A stretch of 64,000 nt of DNA from positions 1,364,001 through 1,428,000 of the forward strand of contig NZ_JAUETR010000001.1 of the NCBI RefSeq assembly GCF_032484785.1. Direction: 5' to 3'. Shown piece by piece: positions 1 through 9,081 of this stretch (position 1 is its first letter; every line of letters begins with the position of its first letter). The notes under the pieces are model-generated. The model did no database searches. It was not told where the DNA came from and saw only the letters and a list, made by a program, of their open reading frames with translations. The stretch is from Bradyrhizobium sp. SZCCHNS1050. GTDB taxonomy: Bacteria > Pseudomonadota > Alphaproteobacteria > Rhizobiales > Xanthobacteraceae. Both the position numbers and the translations under genes were made by a program.

Positions 1-1
1 C

Positions 2-439
2 AACAGCGGCCGGCTGTCGACGCCGACGCCCTATGTCGCGTCGTCGTTGAACACGCCTGACGGCGGCAGCGTCCCCGGCGCGATGGCGCCTGGCACCAAT
101 GCCGCCGATGCGCCGGTGACGATCGCGGGCGAGCCCGGCTGGTTGCTGAACTGTCTCGGCTCCGGCTTCACCGTGGTCACGTTCGACCCCGCCGTGACGG
201 CCGAGCAGCTCACCATCGACGGCATCACGGCGCAGGTGATCGTCGTCGGTCGCGACATCGCCGATGCCACGGGCCTGCTCGCGGCACGATACGGCGCCTC
301 GCCCGGCACGACCTATCTGTTCCGTCCCGATCAATATGTCACCGCCCGCTGGCCGCAGTTCGACGGGGACGCGATCACGGACGCGGTCCGGCGCGCCTGC
401 GGCAGGCGCGGCGCGGTCCAGCAGGAGCTTGCAGCATGA
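2..439 (+). CDS. FAD-dependent aromatic monooxygenase, C-terminal part (partial)
   Basis: The reading frame is open from the first bases of the window, so the N-terminal FAD-binding part lies outside. The visible 145 codons contain an SGRLSTPTPY segment followed by a thioredoxin-like C-terminal domain ending in TTYLFRPDQYVTARW. This pattern is typical of the C-terminal region of MhpA/phenol-hydroxylase-type flavin monooxygenases, which hydroxylate aromatic rings with NAD(P)H and O2. The substrate cannot be read from this fragment. The stop overlaps the start of the DUF2783 gene by four bases (ATGA), so the two are translationally coupled. An internal TTG at 47 is not a likely start because the coding pattern continues upstream of it. 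Confidence 0.8.
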   Translation, partial: NSGRLSTPTPYVASSLNTPDGGSVPGAMAPGTNAADAPVTIAGEPGWLLNCLGSGFTVVTFDPAVTAEQLTIDGITAQVIVVGRDIADATGLLAARYGASPGTTYLFRPDQYVTARWPQFDGDAITDAVRRACGRRGAVQQELAA

Positions 440-630
440 GCCTGACCCTAACCCCGAACATCAGCGATCCCGACGACTTCTATGCCGAGCTGATCGGCGG
501 CCAGCGCGACCTCGGCGAGGACGAGGCGCTGCGCATGAACGCCAGGCTGGTGCTGCTGCTCGCCAACCATATCGGTGACCGGGCGATCCTGAGCGAGGCG
601 ATCCGGCTGGCAAGGTCGCCCGCCGGCTGA
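436..630 (+). CDS. DUF2783 domain protein
   Basis: Small 64-residue protein of unknown function. The sequence matches the DUF2783 pattern as I remember it (MSLTLTPNISDPDDFYAEL start, LNARLVLLLANHIGD-like core). Its ATG overlaps the stop of the upstream monooxygenase as ATGA, so it belongs to the same transcription unit. DUF2783 genes are commonly found directly after flavin monooxygenases of aromatic degradation, which suggests a helper role; that role is inference. There is no signal peptide or membrane segment. Confidence 0.8.
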   Translation: MSLTLTPNISDPDDFYAELIGGQRDLGEDEALRMNARLVLLLANHIGDRAILSEAIRLARSPAG

Positions 631-796
631 CGCAGGCCGCAACACGTCACATCGGCAGCCGGCTTTGATCCGGATCAAAGCCGTTTCTCCGCATTTTGCG
701 GCAGACAGAGAGACCAGCCGGCGAGTCGTGCGCCGGCGCAGAGTCCGCTCGCCTGCGCACATTGCGGCTCCCGATCCGATCCCGGTCGGTTTCATT

Positions 797-817
797 GTGA
801 CAACATCATAATGTCAC
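797..817. promoter_or_regulatory. Inverted repeat upstream of the 878 gene
   Basis: GTGACA and TGTCAC form a perfect 6-bp inverted repeat separated by nine bases, ending 60 bases before the next start codon. It could be a regulator binding site; no regulator can be named. Confidence 0.3.
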
Positions 818-877
818 GCCACATTCACCGAGGCCCTTTACGTCTTCGCCTCGTTCCACAACGGCACGGGGATTCGC

Positions 878-1528
878 ATGTCGCGCTACTACAAGACGCT
901 GCAGACGCAGCGCTTCGACGACTATCGCTACTATCATCAGAGCCGGATCAATCAGACGCTGCACCTGGTCAGCGCCGTGATCTTCCTCCTGTGCTATGCG
1001 CTGCTGTTCAAGGATCCGGCGATGGCCGGCCTGGTCGGCTGGCTCGCGATGCTGACGCGGCAGACCGGGCACTTCTTCTTCGAACCGAACGGCTATGACC
1101 ACGTCAACGGCGTCAGCAACGACTACAAGGAGGCGGTCAAGGTCGGCTACAATCAGACCCGCAAGATCGTGCTGCTGACGGTGTGGGGCCTGGTGCCGGC
1201 GGCGCTGTTCGCGTTTCCGACGCTGTTCGGCCTGTTCGCCGAGCCGACCGGCCGGATGGACTTCGTCCGCCACGTCGGCCTGCTCTGGCTCGCGGTCGGC
1301 ATCGGCGGCGGCCTGTTTCGCGTCATCCAGCTGTTTGCAATGCAGGATGTCTCGACGGGCCTGATCTGGGCCTTCAAGGTGCTGACCGACCCGTTCCACA
1401 ATATCGCGCTGTATTGGAAGTCGCCGCTGGCGCTGCTGCGCGGCGAGTTGATCGATCCGACCATCAAGGACGCCTCGCATTGGGGCGCCGCCGAGGACGA
1501 GGCCGAAGAAGCTGCGCATCTCACCTGA
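878..1528 (+). CDS. Polytopic membrane protein of unknown function
   Basis: A 216-residue protein with about four hydrophobic segments (near residues 30-48, 105-120, 135-160 and 160-170). The N-terminus has YYKTLQTQRFDDYRYYHQ followed by a His-containing segment (NQTLHLVSAVIF) and QTGHFFFEPNGYDH. The histidines near membrane segments recall the Mpo1-like and fatty-acid-hydroxylase folds, but the resemblance is too weak for a functional call. The start is an ATG preceded by a modest GGGGATT. The acidic C-terminal tail (AAEDEAEEAAH) is probably cytoplasmic. It appears to be a single-gene unit with an inverted repeat about 60 bp upstream. Confidence 0.65.
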   Translation: MSRYYKTLQTQRFDDYRYYHQSRINQTLHLVSAVIFLLCYALLFKDPAMAGLVGWLAMLTRQTGHFFFEPNGYDHVNGVSNDYKEAVKVGYNQTRKIVLLTVWGLVPAALFAFPTLFGLFAEPTGRMDFVRHVGLLWLAVGIGGGLFRVIQLFAMQDVSTGLIWAFKVLTDPFHNIALYWKSPLALLRGELIDPTIKDASHWGAAEDEAEEAAHLT

Positions 1529-1654
1529 TCGCGAGTTCCCGCCGCCGGCCGATCCTGCGGCGGGAGTCCTCGAACAGACGGGCTGCAACAACATGGAACA
1601 ACTCTCCTACTGCGCCGTTGCGGGCTTAGTGCTGGTGGCCTTCAGGAGCTTTCC

Positions 1655-2065
1655 ATGTGTGACTACAGCCTCCATACTGTTGCTTCCCGTGACGCCAAGA
1701 CTGCCGACGTGCTGGTCTCCTGTCGATTTCCCGGCACGGAGACCCGCGGCTTCTGCACCAAGGACGACCCGTTGACCGCCGTCTGCCTGCGGCCGGGCAC
1801 GGAGCTCGCCTTCGAAGACGATGTCCGCATCAAGGGCTTCTTCTTCCGGCGCAAGGTCGGCGCCCATCTCGCCCGCTTCCGGCAGGTCGACACCAACAAG
1901 CCGACCGAACATCACGATGCGCTCGAATTCTCCAATGGCCGAATCGTCAAGGTCACCGACCTCGCCACCGGCCAGCGCGCCCGCGTGCTGCAGATGCCGG
2001 CCGATCCGGCCGCCAAGCGCACGACCGTACCGCTCACGATCGAGCTGCGGGCGACGCAGCTCTGA
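1655..2065 (+). CDS. Conserved hypothetical protein (136 aa)
   Basis: A soluble protein of 136 residues preceded by a good ribosome binding site (AGGAGCTTTCC, 5-8 bases before ATG). It begins MCDYSLHTVASRDAKTAD, is rich in charged residues, and has no signal peptide or membrane helix. The remaining sequence (CTKDDPLTAVCLRPG, FFFRRKVGAHLARF) matches no domain I can name. It is read as a real gene because of its ribosome site, even codon use and lack of a competing frame. Confidence 0.65.
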   Translation: MCDYSLHTVASRDAKTADVLVSCRFPGTETRGFCTKDDPLTAVCLRPGTELAFEDDVRIKGFFFRRKVGAHLARFRQVDTNKPTEHHDALEFSNGRIVKVTDLATGQRARVLQMPADPAAKRTTVPLTIELRATQL

Positions 2066-2231
2066 AAACGTCGACATGGCCGGCGTCAGCGCCGCGGCGG
2101 CGCTGGCGTCGGGCATGACCAGCTGAAGACAATGCGCGTCGTCGGAGGCTGCGGGCCCGCCCCCTGATGACATCCTGAACATGTGATCTTGCATGCGTGT
2201 TCGCGATCCCGCGGCACGATCGGTGCCCGAG

Positions 2232-2650
2232 TGATGCGGCAGTCGTCCCTCTGAAAATGAGAGGGCGCGGGGAAGGCCGGGTGCTGACCGCGGCCCATGG
2301 CCCGCCTGCAACAAGAAAGCAGGCGGCAGTCACCACAGGTCGGGCCTGACAACCGGCCTCCCCCGCGCGATCGGTTTTAACGGTGTCCTTCGCGCTCTCC
2401 CTGGGGATCGGCGTTCTTGCCCCCATCGCCCGCCCCGAGCCGTCACAGCATCGAAAGCGAACTTGACCTCAGCGTCGAGAGGCCAGGACCACACGACTTC
2501 GCCGTCCGCGCCGAACTGCGCTCGTCTGGCGCAGCCGTCACGTCCATCGCAGCCCACCTCCACGTTCGTGACGACGCGTACGTCCCTCTGCACGAGGCGG
2601 GATAGGGAGAGAAAAACATGATTTCGGAAAAATAGCAACAAAAATCTTCT
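2232..2650 (+). repeat. Dispersed repeat A, copy 1 (degenerate)
   Basis: This stretch has clear nucleotide similarity to the reverse complement of 38655-39240. Shared blocks include CATGGCCCGCCTGC, GCAGGCGGCAG, ACCACAGGT, CCCGCGCGAT, TTGCCCCC, GAGGCCAGGACC and ATGATTT, in the same order. There is no convincing open frame. It explains most of the 750-base gap between the 1655 and 2816 genes; the rest of that gap shows nothing recognisable. Similar repeats are, from memory, widespread in Bradyrhizobium genomes. Confidence 0.75.
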
Positions 2651-2815
2651 TCTCGGTGGCCTCGACGGGGCGATCGCGCTGAAGCAGCGATCAAGACCTG
2701 CGTTTTGGCCCGCGCTTCGCTGTGCAGCAGCGAGCGCAGCAAGCAACTGACCGCATCCATTGGACAGATCAAACGCCGTGGCTCTCGCGCGCGCTGCCGG
2801 CTATGATGGAGCAGT

Positions 2816-3250
2816 ATGACCGCTTCATCCGACAGATTGCCCACCGGTGGCTTCGCTTCTCTCGTCCCCGAGCTCGACGTCAGTGACCTCGATGCGAGCA
2901 AGAGCTTCTGGTGCGACCTGCTGGGCTTTCGGATCGCCTATCAGCGTCCCGAAGACCGCTTCATGTATATCGAGTTGCAGGGCGCACAGGTGATGCTGAT
3001 GCAGCACAACGGCAACTGGGAGACCGCCCCCCTCGAACGGCCGTTCGGACGGGGGATCAATTTCCAGATCATCATTGATGACATCACGCCGTTGCTGGCC
3101 GCGCTTGAACAAGGGAACTGGCCGCTATTCGAAGAATGTCGCGAAGCCTGGTATCGGGTGGGCGAGCGGGCACGCGGCCAACGCCAGTTTCTGGTGCAGG
3201 ATCCCGACGGCTACCTGCTGCGCTTCGCGCAGGAGCTGGAATTGAAATAG
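2816..3250 (+). CDS. VOC (glyoxalase/bleomycin-resistance) family protein
   Basis: A 144-residue protein with the two beta-alpha-beta-beta-beta modules of the vicinal oxygen chelate superfamily. Visible hallmarks are VPELDVSDLDASKSFWCDLLGF at residues 17-38, MYIELQGAQVML in the first module, and QFLVQDPDGYLLRFAQ at the end. It resembles the bleomycin-resistance subgroup, which often only binds ligand; no metal-dependent activity can be assigned. The HAD phosphatase gene follows 29 bases downstream on the same strand and may be co-transcribed. Confidence 0.85.
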   Translation: MTASSDRLPTGGFASLVPELDVSDLDASKSFWCDLLGFRIAYQRPEDRFMYIELQGAQVMLMQHNGNWETAPLERPFGRGINFQIIIDDITPLLAALEQGNWPLFEECREAWYRVGERARGQRQFLVQDPDGYLLRFAQELELK

Positions 3251-3279
3251 GCGGCCCGCGCGCGGTCTAGTCTCTCGCC

Positions 3280-3960
3280 ATGAACGCCCACCCGAAAGCC
3301 CACTCCGTGCAGCTCATCATCTTCGATTTCGACGGCACGCTGGTCGACAGCCGGGCCCTGATCCTCGAATGCCATCGCATCGTGTTCGCGGACTTCGGGC
3401 TGCCGGTGCCTAGCGCGCAGGACAGCTTGGCGCTGATCGGCCGCTCCCTGGAGCTCGTGCTCGCCGAGCTCGCCGGCGACGGCGCTCCAATCATGAGCAT
3501 GGTGCAGGCCTATGGCCGGGTGCTGCCGCAACTACGCGGCGATGCCGCCTTTGCCGAGCGGCCGTTCGATGGAATCGGCGAGTTGCTGGGCGCCCTGAGC
3601 TGCAGGCCCGGCACCGTGCTTGCGATAGCGACCGGACATACCTCAAAGGCCGTCGTGCCGGCGCTCGAAATGCTCGGCTGGCGCGATCGGTTCAGCACCA
3701 TTCAGGCGGCAGACAAGGCACCGTCGAAGCCGCATCCCGGCATGTTGCTGCAGGCGCTGGCTGAGACCGGCGTCGCGGCTGATGATGCCGTCTTCATCGG
3801 CGACACCAGCTTCGACATGCTGATGGCAAAGGCTGCAGGCGTCCCCGGCATCGGCGTCACCTGGGGCTATCACACCGCGGAGCAACTCGCCGCGGCCGGT
3901 GCAAGCCGTGTCGTGACCACGGTCGCCGAACTACGGCGCTGCCTCGACGACGCACTGTAG
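3280..3960 (+). CDS. HAD-IA family hydrolase (phosphoglycolate phosphatase-like)
   Basis: A 226-residue haloacid dehalogenase-type phosphatase. Motif I is IIFDFDGTLVDS (nucleophile and general acid aspartates), motif II is the Thr in IATGHTS, motif III is the Lys in KPHPG, and motif IV is FIGDTSFDM. The helical cap inserted after motif I is typical of subclass IA, to which Gph and PGP belong. The substrate is undetermined. It follows the VOC gene at 29 bases and is convergent with the membrane-protein gene at 3986. Confidence 0.9.
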   Translation: MNAHPKAHSVQLIIFDFDGTLVDSRALILECHRIVFADFGLPVPSAQDSLALIGRSLELVLAELAGDGAPIMSMVQAYGRVLPQLRGDAAFAERPFDGIGELLGALSCRPGTVLAIATGHTSKAVVPALEMLGWRDRFSTIQAADKAPSKPHPGMLLQALAETGVAADDAVFIGDTSFDMLMAKAAGVPGIGVTWGYHTAEQLAAAGASRVVTTVAELRRCLDDAL

Positions 3961-3985
3961 CACCAGCCTCCAGCGCCCAGTCTCC

Positions 3986-4468
3986 TCAATCAGGCAGGTT
4001 GGTAAACTTCGGCCGCCAGACGCCCAGGATGACGTTCACGGTGGCGACGCCGAGCGTGACCCAGATGGCGCCCTGCTCGGTGCCGAAGTTGGGCGCAAGC
4101 GTCGCCGGATCGATCTGGCCGGCGACGGCGCGCGCGGCCTCCTCGGCGGCTTCCTGCATCGGTCCCTGCACGGCGGCAAAGCCCCATTCGAAGACGAGGA
4201 TGCCGGAAGCGAGCTTGGCGAGCGCCCAGCCGGCGCTGTGCAGCGCGCGGTTGATCGCGATCGCCAGCAGGCCGGCGACCAGGGTCAGGCCGAGCGAGGG
4301 GAAGAACACGTAGCGCACGATGGCGCCCATCGCCGCGCGCATCTCGGCATAGTGCGCAAGCGACACCGACGGCTGCGGGATGAGGCCGAGCAGCACGACG
4401 AGGCAGGCCATCGCGCCCATCATGCCGATCGCGCCCATCGTGTGCAGAAACTTCATCAACCGTCGCAT
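3986..4468 (-). CDS. Membrane protein, DUF2269-like
   Basis: A 160-residue integral membrane protein with four hydrophobic helices. It starts MRRLMKFLHTMGAIGMMGAM, resembling the LHxxGxxxxxG start of DUF2269-type proteins. The ATG at 4468 was chosen because GGGGGA precedes it closely and the hydrophobic N-terminus begins there; the same frame stays open much further upstream but that part lies antisense to the DUF427 gene and is not protein-like. Function unknown. Confidence 0.75.
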   Translation of the reverse strand: MRRLMKFLHTMGAIGMMGAMACLVVLLGLIPQPSVSLAHYAEMRAAMGAIVRYVFFPSLGLTLVAGLLAIAINRALHSAGWALAKLASGILVFEWGFAAVQGPMQEAAEEAARAVAGQIDPATLAPNFGTEQGAIWVTLGVATVNVILGVWRPKFTNLPD

Positions 4469-4620
4469 GGCATTCCCCCGGCGTCGTGAAGATGAGATCT
4501 GGTCCGGCAGGGATTGCGGCCCCAGCCAAGTCAGGCCGCGCTGCATGCGCAGGCTGCCGTCACCATTCATCCCTACGATCAGGATCGGCGACCGGATCAT
4601 GCATCGGGACGGGAGCCTGT

Positions 4621-5109
4621 CTACCAGTGCCGCGTACCCGGCCCGCCCTTGAACGGTCCGACGACACGAGAGGTGATCCAGCCGCCGTAGAAATCGCCCT
4701 GTTGCGCGGCAACGCGCTCGTCGCCGACGAAGCAGGCCTCGACCCGCGAGGCATAGAACGCCAGATGGCCCGCGATCGGTGCGAATGGCGCCGTCGGCTG
4801 CTCGTAGCTCCAGGCGGCCTGCTCGGACACGCGGCCGCCGACCTCCAGCGTCCAGTAGCCGGCGACGCCCTTGAACTCGCAGAACGACCGGCCGGGCGCG
4901 CGCCGCAGCCACTGCATCGCGACATGCTGCGGCGGGATGTAGTAGACCGGAGGATGGCTGGTCTCGAGCACGCGATGGCCATCCTGCGTGTCGGCGATGG
5001 TGACGCCGGCAAATGCGACGCGCAGCCGCGCCGTGCAGCGCTCCAGCCGCGGCGGCCGTGGATAGTCCCACACCGATTCCTGGCCCGGCCCCGGCACGAT
5101 GCGTTGCAT
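4621..5109 (-). CDS. DUF427 domain protein
   Basis: A 162-residue soluble protein. The segments ESVWDYPRPPR, LETSHPPVYYIP, SFCEFKGVAGYW and LAFYASRVEACFV match the DUF427 family, small beta-rich proteins of unknown function. The start at 5109 follows GGAGAAGCG at good spacing; an ATG eight codons upstream has poorer context. The next gene downstream is the DUF2269-like membrane protein, about 150 bases away. Confidence 0.85.
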   Translation of the reverse strand: MQRIVPGPGQESVWDYPRPPRLERCTARLRVAFAGVTIADTQDGHRVLETSHPPVYYIPPQHVAMQWLRRAPGRSFCEFKGVAGYWTLEVGGRVSEQAAWSYEQPTAPFAPIAGHLAFYASRVEACFVGDERVAAQQGDFYGGWITSRVVGPFKGGPGTRHW

Positions 5110-5229
5110 GTCGCTTCTCCGTTGTGGCGCCACCGACCGCGCCTAGCGCCCGGCCAGCGCAAGGCAACGGCCGAACGGCGACAAGGGATCACCGGAGACG
5201 GATGGGGAGCGGCGGCCGTCGTTCCGGCT

Positions 5230-6930
5230 TCACGAAGGTGAGGCCGCCGGCGGAGCGGGCTGAGGCTCCTGCACAGCGGTGGTGCCGGTGCCCTGCCCGA
5301 TGCGGAACAGTTGGATGTAGCTGCCGAGATAGAGCGGCGTGAGTCCGGCGACCGGCTGCTCAGGGACTGGCGGGTCGAGCAGCAGGACAGCATCGAAGTT
5401 CGACCGCCAGCCGGCCAGATAGCGCGCGAGCGGCAACACGTCGGCGGGCGGCGTGTCAGGTTGCAGCCAGCGCCACGCGGCGGGCTCGGCCAGCGGCTGC
5501 GCAAGACGAGCGAAAGAGGGACGGACCGTGATGGGCTGCTGGTTCGGATGGGCGAACATCAGCGGCCAGAACGCCCGCCGCTCGATCACGAGCAGCGCCG
5601 CCATATGGGAATCGACGTAGCGGAATCCGGGCAGGATCCGCTCGCGCCGGCTGGAGACGGGCTGCTCGTGGCCATGCGCGGCGATGACGCGCGCGCCGGG
5701 CTGCACATGCGCGATCGCCGCGCGCAGTTCGGCGAGGTCCACCCTGTGATCGATCCATGCCGATGCGATATCCGCGGTCCGAATCAACATCAGCCCCGAG
5801 AGGACGATGCCGACGAGCACCGCCTTCCTGCCGGACACGACCGGCTGCAAGCCGGCGAACAGCAGCAGGCCGCACATCGCGGCAAAGCGCATGTCGATCA
5901 ACGTTCCTCCCAGCGCCGTCCACGGCGCGGCGACGAAGGCGACGAACAGCGCCGCCAGCGCCAGCGGAACGCCCGGCGCGACGACGAGCTGGCGCCGGAC
6001 GAGGACCAACACAGACATCACCACGACCGTCGTGATGATCGTCAGCTCGGCGCTGGTTGTCAGGAACGGCGTCATGATGCGCCACAGCTTCGGCGGTCCG
6101 TCCCAGTCGCCGAGTTGCAATCCACCCTCGCCCAGCGGACAGAGCCCATAGAGCAGCACGGCCGGGCTGAGCGTGACTCCGAGCGCACAGGCAGCGACAG
6201 CGAACTCCCGCGCCAGGACCGGCGACCGGCGCAGCCGCCACAGCCGGTCGGCCTCTCCGGCGCCGATCAGGACCGCGAAGAACAGCAGGCCGAAGATGTG
6301 GCAGAGGAAGGCGGCCGCCGCGGCGATGGCGCCCCAGGCGATCGCGGGCAGCCAGCCGCCCCGACGGCGCAGCGCCACCCAGCCGGCGGCGCCGCCGAGG
6401 GCCAGGCCGAGCGAGAGCTGGAAATTCATGAAGCCGAGCAGGAAGACGCCGTCATAGGCGACGATGCCGGCCGCCAGCGGCCACAACGACAGCCGGCCGA
6501 ACACCGCGCGGTGATAGGTGATGACGCCGACGAGCGGCGCGAACAGGCTGAGCGCGAGCAGGATGCGGCCGCCGACATGAACGTCGGTGACGCGCAGCAG
6601 CGCGACGCCGATCACGTCCATGCCGAGATTGGGCAGGATGCGCCAATTCGGCGCGTATATCTGCGACAGCACGGGATCGTCGGGATGCGCCAGCACGAAC
6701 AGCCGCGCGAGGTGGTTGGGATAGTCGAGCACCGGCGGGACATCGACCAGCAGGAACGGCACCGCGAGCACGATGGCGAGCACCAGCGCCAACAGAATCC
6801 AGCGCCAGGACAGGTCGCCGGCGCTGGAGGCGGACACCGGATGATGGGGAGCTGATCGGAGGTCTGAATGCACGAGGAGCCCGGCCGGCACGATGGCGCC
6901 GGTCGCCGACGAGCACGATGGCAAATGCAT
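5230..6930 (-). CDS. Large polytopic membrane protein, GT-C glycosyltransferase-like
   Basis: A protein of up to 566 residues with about ten membrane helices and a soluble C-terminal region from about residue 420. After the first helix (around residues 44-62) comes DVPPVLDYPNHLARLFVL. An acidic motif after the first helix recalls GT-C fold glycosyltransferases that use polyprenyl-linked sugars, but no catalytic assignment can be made. The start is uncertain: the first 40 residues are not hydrophobic and a GTG about 20 codons in is an alternative. It ends about 120 bases before the DUF427 gene on the same strand. Confidence 0.7.
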   Translation of the reverse strand: MHLPSCSSATGAIVPAGLLVHSDLRSAPHHPVSASSAGDLSWRWILLALVLAIVLAVPFLLVDVPPVLDYPNHLARLFVLAHPDDPVLSQIYAPNWRILPNLGMDVIGVALLRVTDVHVGGRILLALSLFAPLVGVITYHRAVFGRLSLWPLAAGIVAYDGVFLLGFMNFQLSLGLALGGAAGWVALRRRGGWLPAIAWGAIAAAAAFLCHIFGLLFFAVLIGAGEADRLWRLRRSPVLAREFAVAACALGVTLSPAVLLYGLCPLGEGGLQLGDWDGPPKLWRIMTPFLTTSAELTIITTVVVMSVLVLVRRQLVVAPGVPLALAALFVAFVAAPWTALGGTLIDMRFAAMCGLLLFAGLQPVVSGRKAVLVGIVLSGLMLIRTADIASAWIDHRVDLAELRAAIAHVQPGARVIAAHGHEQPVSSRRERILPGFRYVDSHMAALLVIERRAFWPLMFAHPNQQPITVRPSFARLAQPLAEPAAWRWLQPDTPPADVLPLARYLAGWRSNFDAVLLLDPPVPEQPVAGLTPLYLGSYIQLFRIGQGTGTTAVQEPQPAPPAASPS

Positions 6931-7057
6931 TGAGGTACCCCATTCCGCCCGGGATACTTCGATACCATCCGACCAAAGACTGCAAGATGCCCTGAAACAA
7001 CCTTCTGGTTGTGCCTAATGCCCCGTTACTTTACGGGGATTCCGCAAAGCTGGCGGC

Positions 7058-7861
7058 TCAAGCGATCGCCTGAAGATAACGCCGCACCGAGCGATCGAAC
7101 GCCGCCTTCGCATCGTCGGCGATATTCTTCTGCCACCAGGCGCCGTAGATGCGATCGAAGGCCAGCGGCGCGACCGCATCGGCGATGCGGCGCACGGCGG
7201 CCGCGCCGAGCGGGATGTAGTTCGGATAGGAGTACATGAAGCTGACGTGGCGGCGATCCATCGCCACCATCGCGATGTCACCGGTCAACAGCGCGCCCTT
7301 GCCACCGGCACCTTTGCGCCAATGCAGGATGGTGGCGCCGGCAAAATGCCCGCCGGTCCGCAGCAGCACGACGTCATCCGAGATGGCGAGGCGATCGCCC
7401 GTCCATGGCACGATCGCCGGATGCGGCCGGGTGACGAAGGCGCGGTCGTCGCCATGGAGATAGACCGGCGCGTTGCCGAACGCGGCGCTCCAATCGGCGA
7501 CCGCGCCATAGTAGTGCGGATGCGACACCGCGATGGCCTTCAGGCCGCCCAATGAGCGGACGCGGGAGATGGCCGCATCGGTCGCCAAGGGAATGCAGTC
7601 CCACATCACGCAGCCGTCCGGCTCGGGAACGAGCAGCGCGCGCTGGCCGATCGCAAAGCTCGGGTCCAGAGCGAGGCCGGTCAGCCCGTCATCCTCGCGC
7701 CAGATGACCTGATGCCGGCCAGCAAGGTCGTCGCGGCTGAGGAAGCTCTGTCCCTTCCAATTCACATATTGCCGCTCGTCCTCGCAGACGACGCAATGGC
7801 CGGGCGGCGCCTTCGTATCGGGAAACTGCGCGCCGCATTGAAAGCAGGTCCAGAGAGGCAT
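7058..7861 (-). CDS. MBL-fold protein with N-terminal zinc ribbon and altered metal motif
   Basis: A 267-residue protein. Residues 6-26 hold a rubredoxin-like pair of CxxC motifs (CFQC and CVVC). The rest is a metallo-beta-lactamase fold: the usual THxHxDH becomes SHPHYYG, so the Asp and the last His of that motif are missing, while GGHFAGATILHW and LTGDIAM supply other ligand positions. SFMYSYPNYIPL follows, a pattern I recall from an uncharacterised MBL subfamily. It may bind one metal or none; the activity is unknown. It is transcribed alone and divergently from the cyanuric acid hydrolase-like gene. Confidence 0.8.
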   Translation of the reverse strand: MPLWTCFQCGAQFPDTKAPPGHCVVCEDERQYVNWKGQSFLSRDDLAGRHQVIWREDDGLTGLALDPSFAIGQRALLVPEPDGCVMWDCIPLATDAAISRVRSLGGLKAIAVSHPHYYGAVADWSAAFGNAPVYLHGDDRAFVTRPHPAIVPWTGDRLAISDDVVLLRTGGHFAGATILHWRKGAGGKGALLTGDIAMVAMDRRHVSFMYSYPNYIPLGAAAVRRIADAVAPLAFDRIYGAWWQKNIADDAKAAFDRSVRRYLQAIA

Positions 7862-7979
7862 GGATCACCGGTCGTCGAGATGGGATTGCGGAGGATAGCA
7901 CGCGGACCATCCCGGAACACCGTCGCGCGCGGCTTCGTGATTGCCTAGTGTCGCCGGACGCCCGACAGGAGTTCTCGAC

Positions 7980-9081
7980 ATGCCGACCACGCTGCGCCGC
8001 GCCTACGTGGAGCCCGGACGATGTCGGCGCGCTCGAGACCGGAATCGCGCAAGGCGCGATCGATCCCGCCGGCATCGTCGCCATTCTCGGCAAGACCGAG
8101 GGCAATGGCTGCGTCAACGACTTCACCCGCGCCTTCGCCGTGCGCTCGCTGGAGACGCTGCTCGGCCGCTATCTCGCAGCCGACGCCGTGCGGCAGATCG
8201 CGATGGTGATGTCGGGCGGCACCGAGGGCGCGCTGTCGCCGCACATGATCGTGTTCGAGGCACGCGACGGGGATGACGCCGCGGCGCCGCGCGCTTTCCC
8301 GGCATCGCTGGCGCTGGGGCGCGCGCGCACGCCGGCGCTGCCGGGCGAGCATCTCGGCCGCATGCCGCAGGTCGAGCTCGTGGCCGCCGGCGTGCGCGCG
8401 GCAATGACCGACGCCGGTATCAGCGATCCTTCCGACGTCCATTATGTGCAGGTGAAATGCCCGCTGCTGACGATGGAGCGCATCGAGGCGGTCGAGGCCC
8501 GGGGACAGCGCACCGCCGTGCGCGATACGCTGAAATCGATGGGCTTCTCGCGCGGCGCCTCGGCGCTGGGTGTCGCGATCGCGCTCGGCGAGCTCGCCGC
8601 CGCCGATGTCTCCGACGCGACGATCTGCGCCGACGTCTCGCGCTACAGCGCGCGCGCGGCCACCTCGGGCGGCGTCGAGCTGCTCGACCACGAGATCATG
8701 GTGGCCGGCATGTCGGCCACGTGGAGCGGGCCGCTCGCGATCGATCATGCCGTCATGGGCGATGCCATCGACATCGAGCCGGCCCGGCAGGCGCTCGCCC
8801 GGCTCGGCCTGAACGTGCCGGGCCAGGTGGCGGCGGCCGATCGCAGCCGCATCGCCGCGGTGCTCGCGAAGGCGGAGGCGGCGCAGAGCGGCCGGCTGCG
8901 CGGCCAGCGGCATACCATGCTGGATGACAGCGACGTCTCCTCGACCCGCCATGCCCGCGCCTTCGTCGGCGGCGCGCTGGCCGGGCTGTTCGGCTTCACC
9001 GACCTGTTCGTCTCAGGCGGCGCCGAGCATCAGGGTCCCGACGGCGGCGGGCCGGTCGCGATCATCGCCGAGCGCCGCTGA
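7980..9081 (+). CDS. Cyanuric acid hydrolase/barbiturase family enzyme, apparent frameshift near codon 10
   Basis: A ring-opening amidohydrolase of about 367 residues, the family of AtzD/TrzD and barbiturase, which hydrolyse cyanuric acid or barbiturate. Hallmarks are ILGKTEGNGCVNDFTR near the start, MSGGTEGALSPH, GMSATWSGPLAIDH and the C-terminal VSGGAEHQGPDGGGP, spread over three repeat modules. AGGAG at 7967-7971 sits eight bases before the ATG at 7980, which begins MPTTLRRAYV, but that frame then fails; the family-like sequence SPDDVGALETG continues in the next frame. Removing one G at 8010 joins them. An upstream GTG at 7948 reads in the long frame but has no ribosome site. It may be a sequencing error or a real inactivation. 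Confidence 0.75.
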
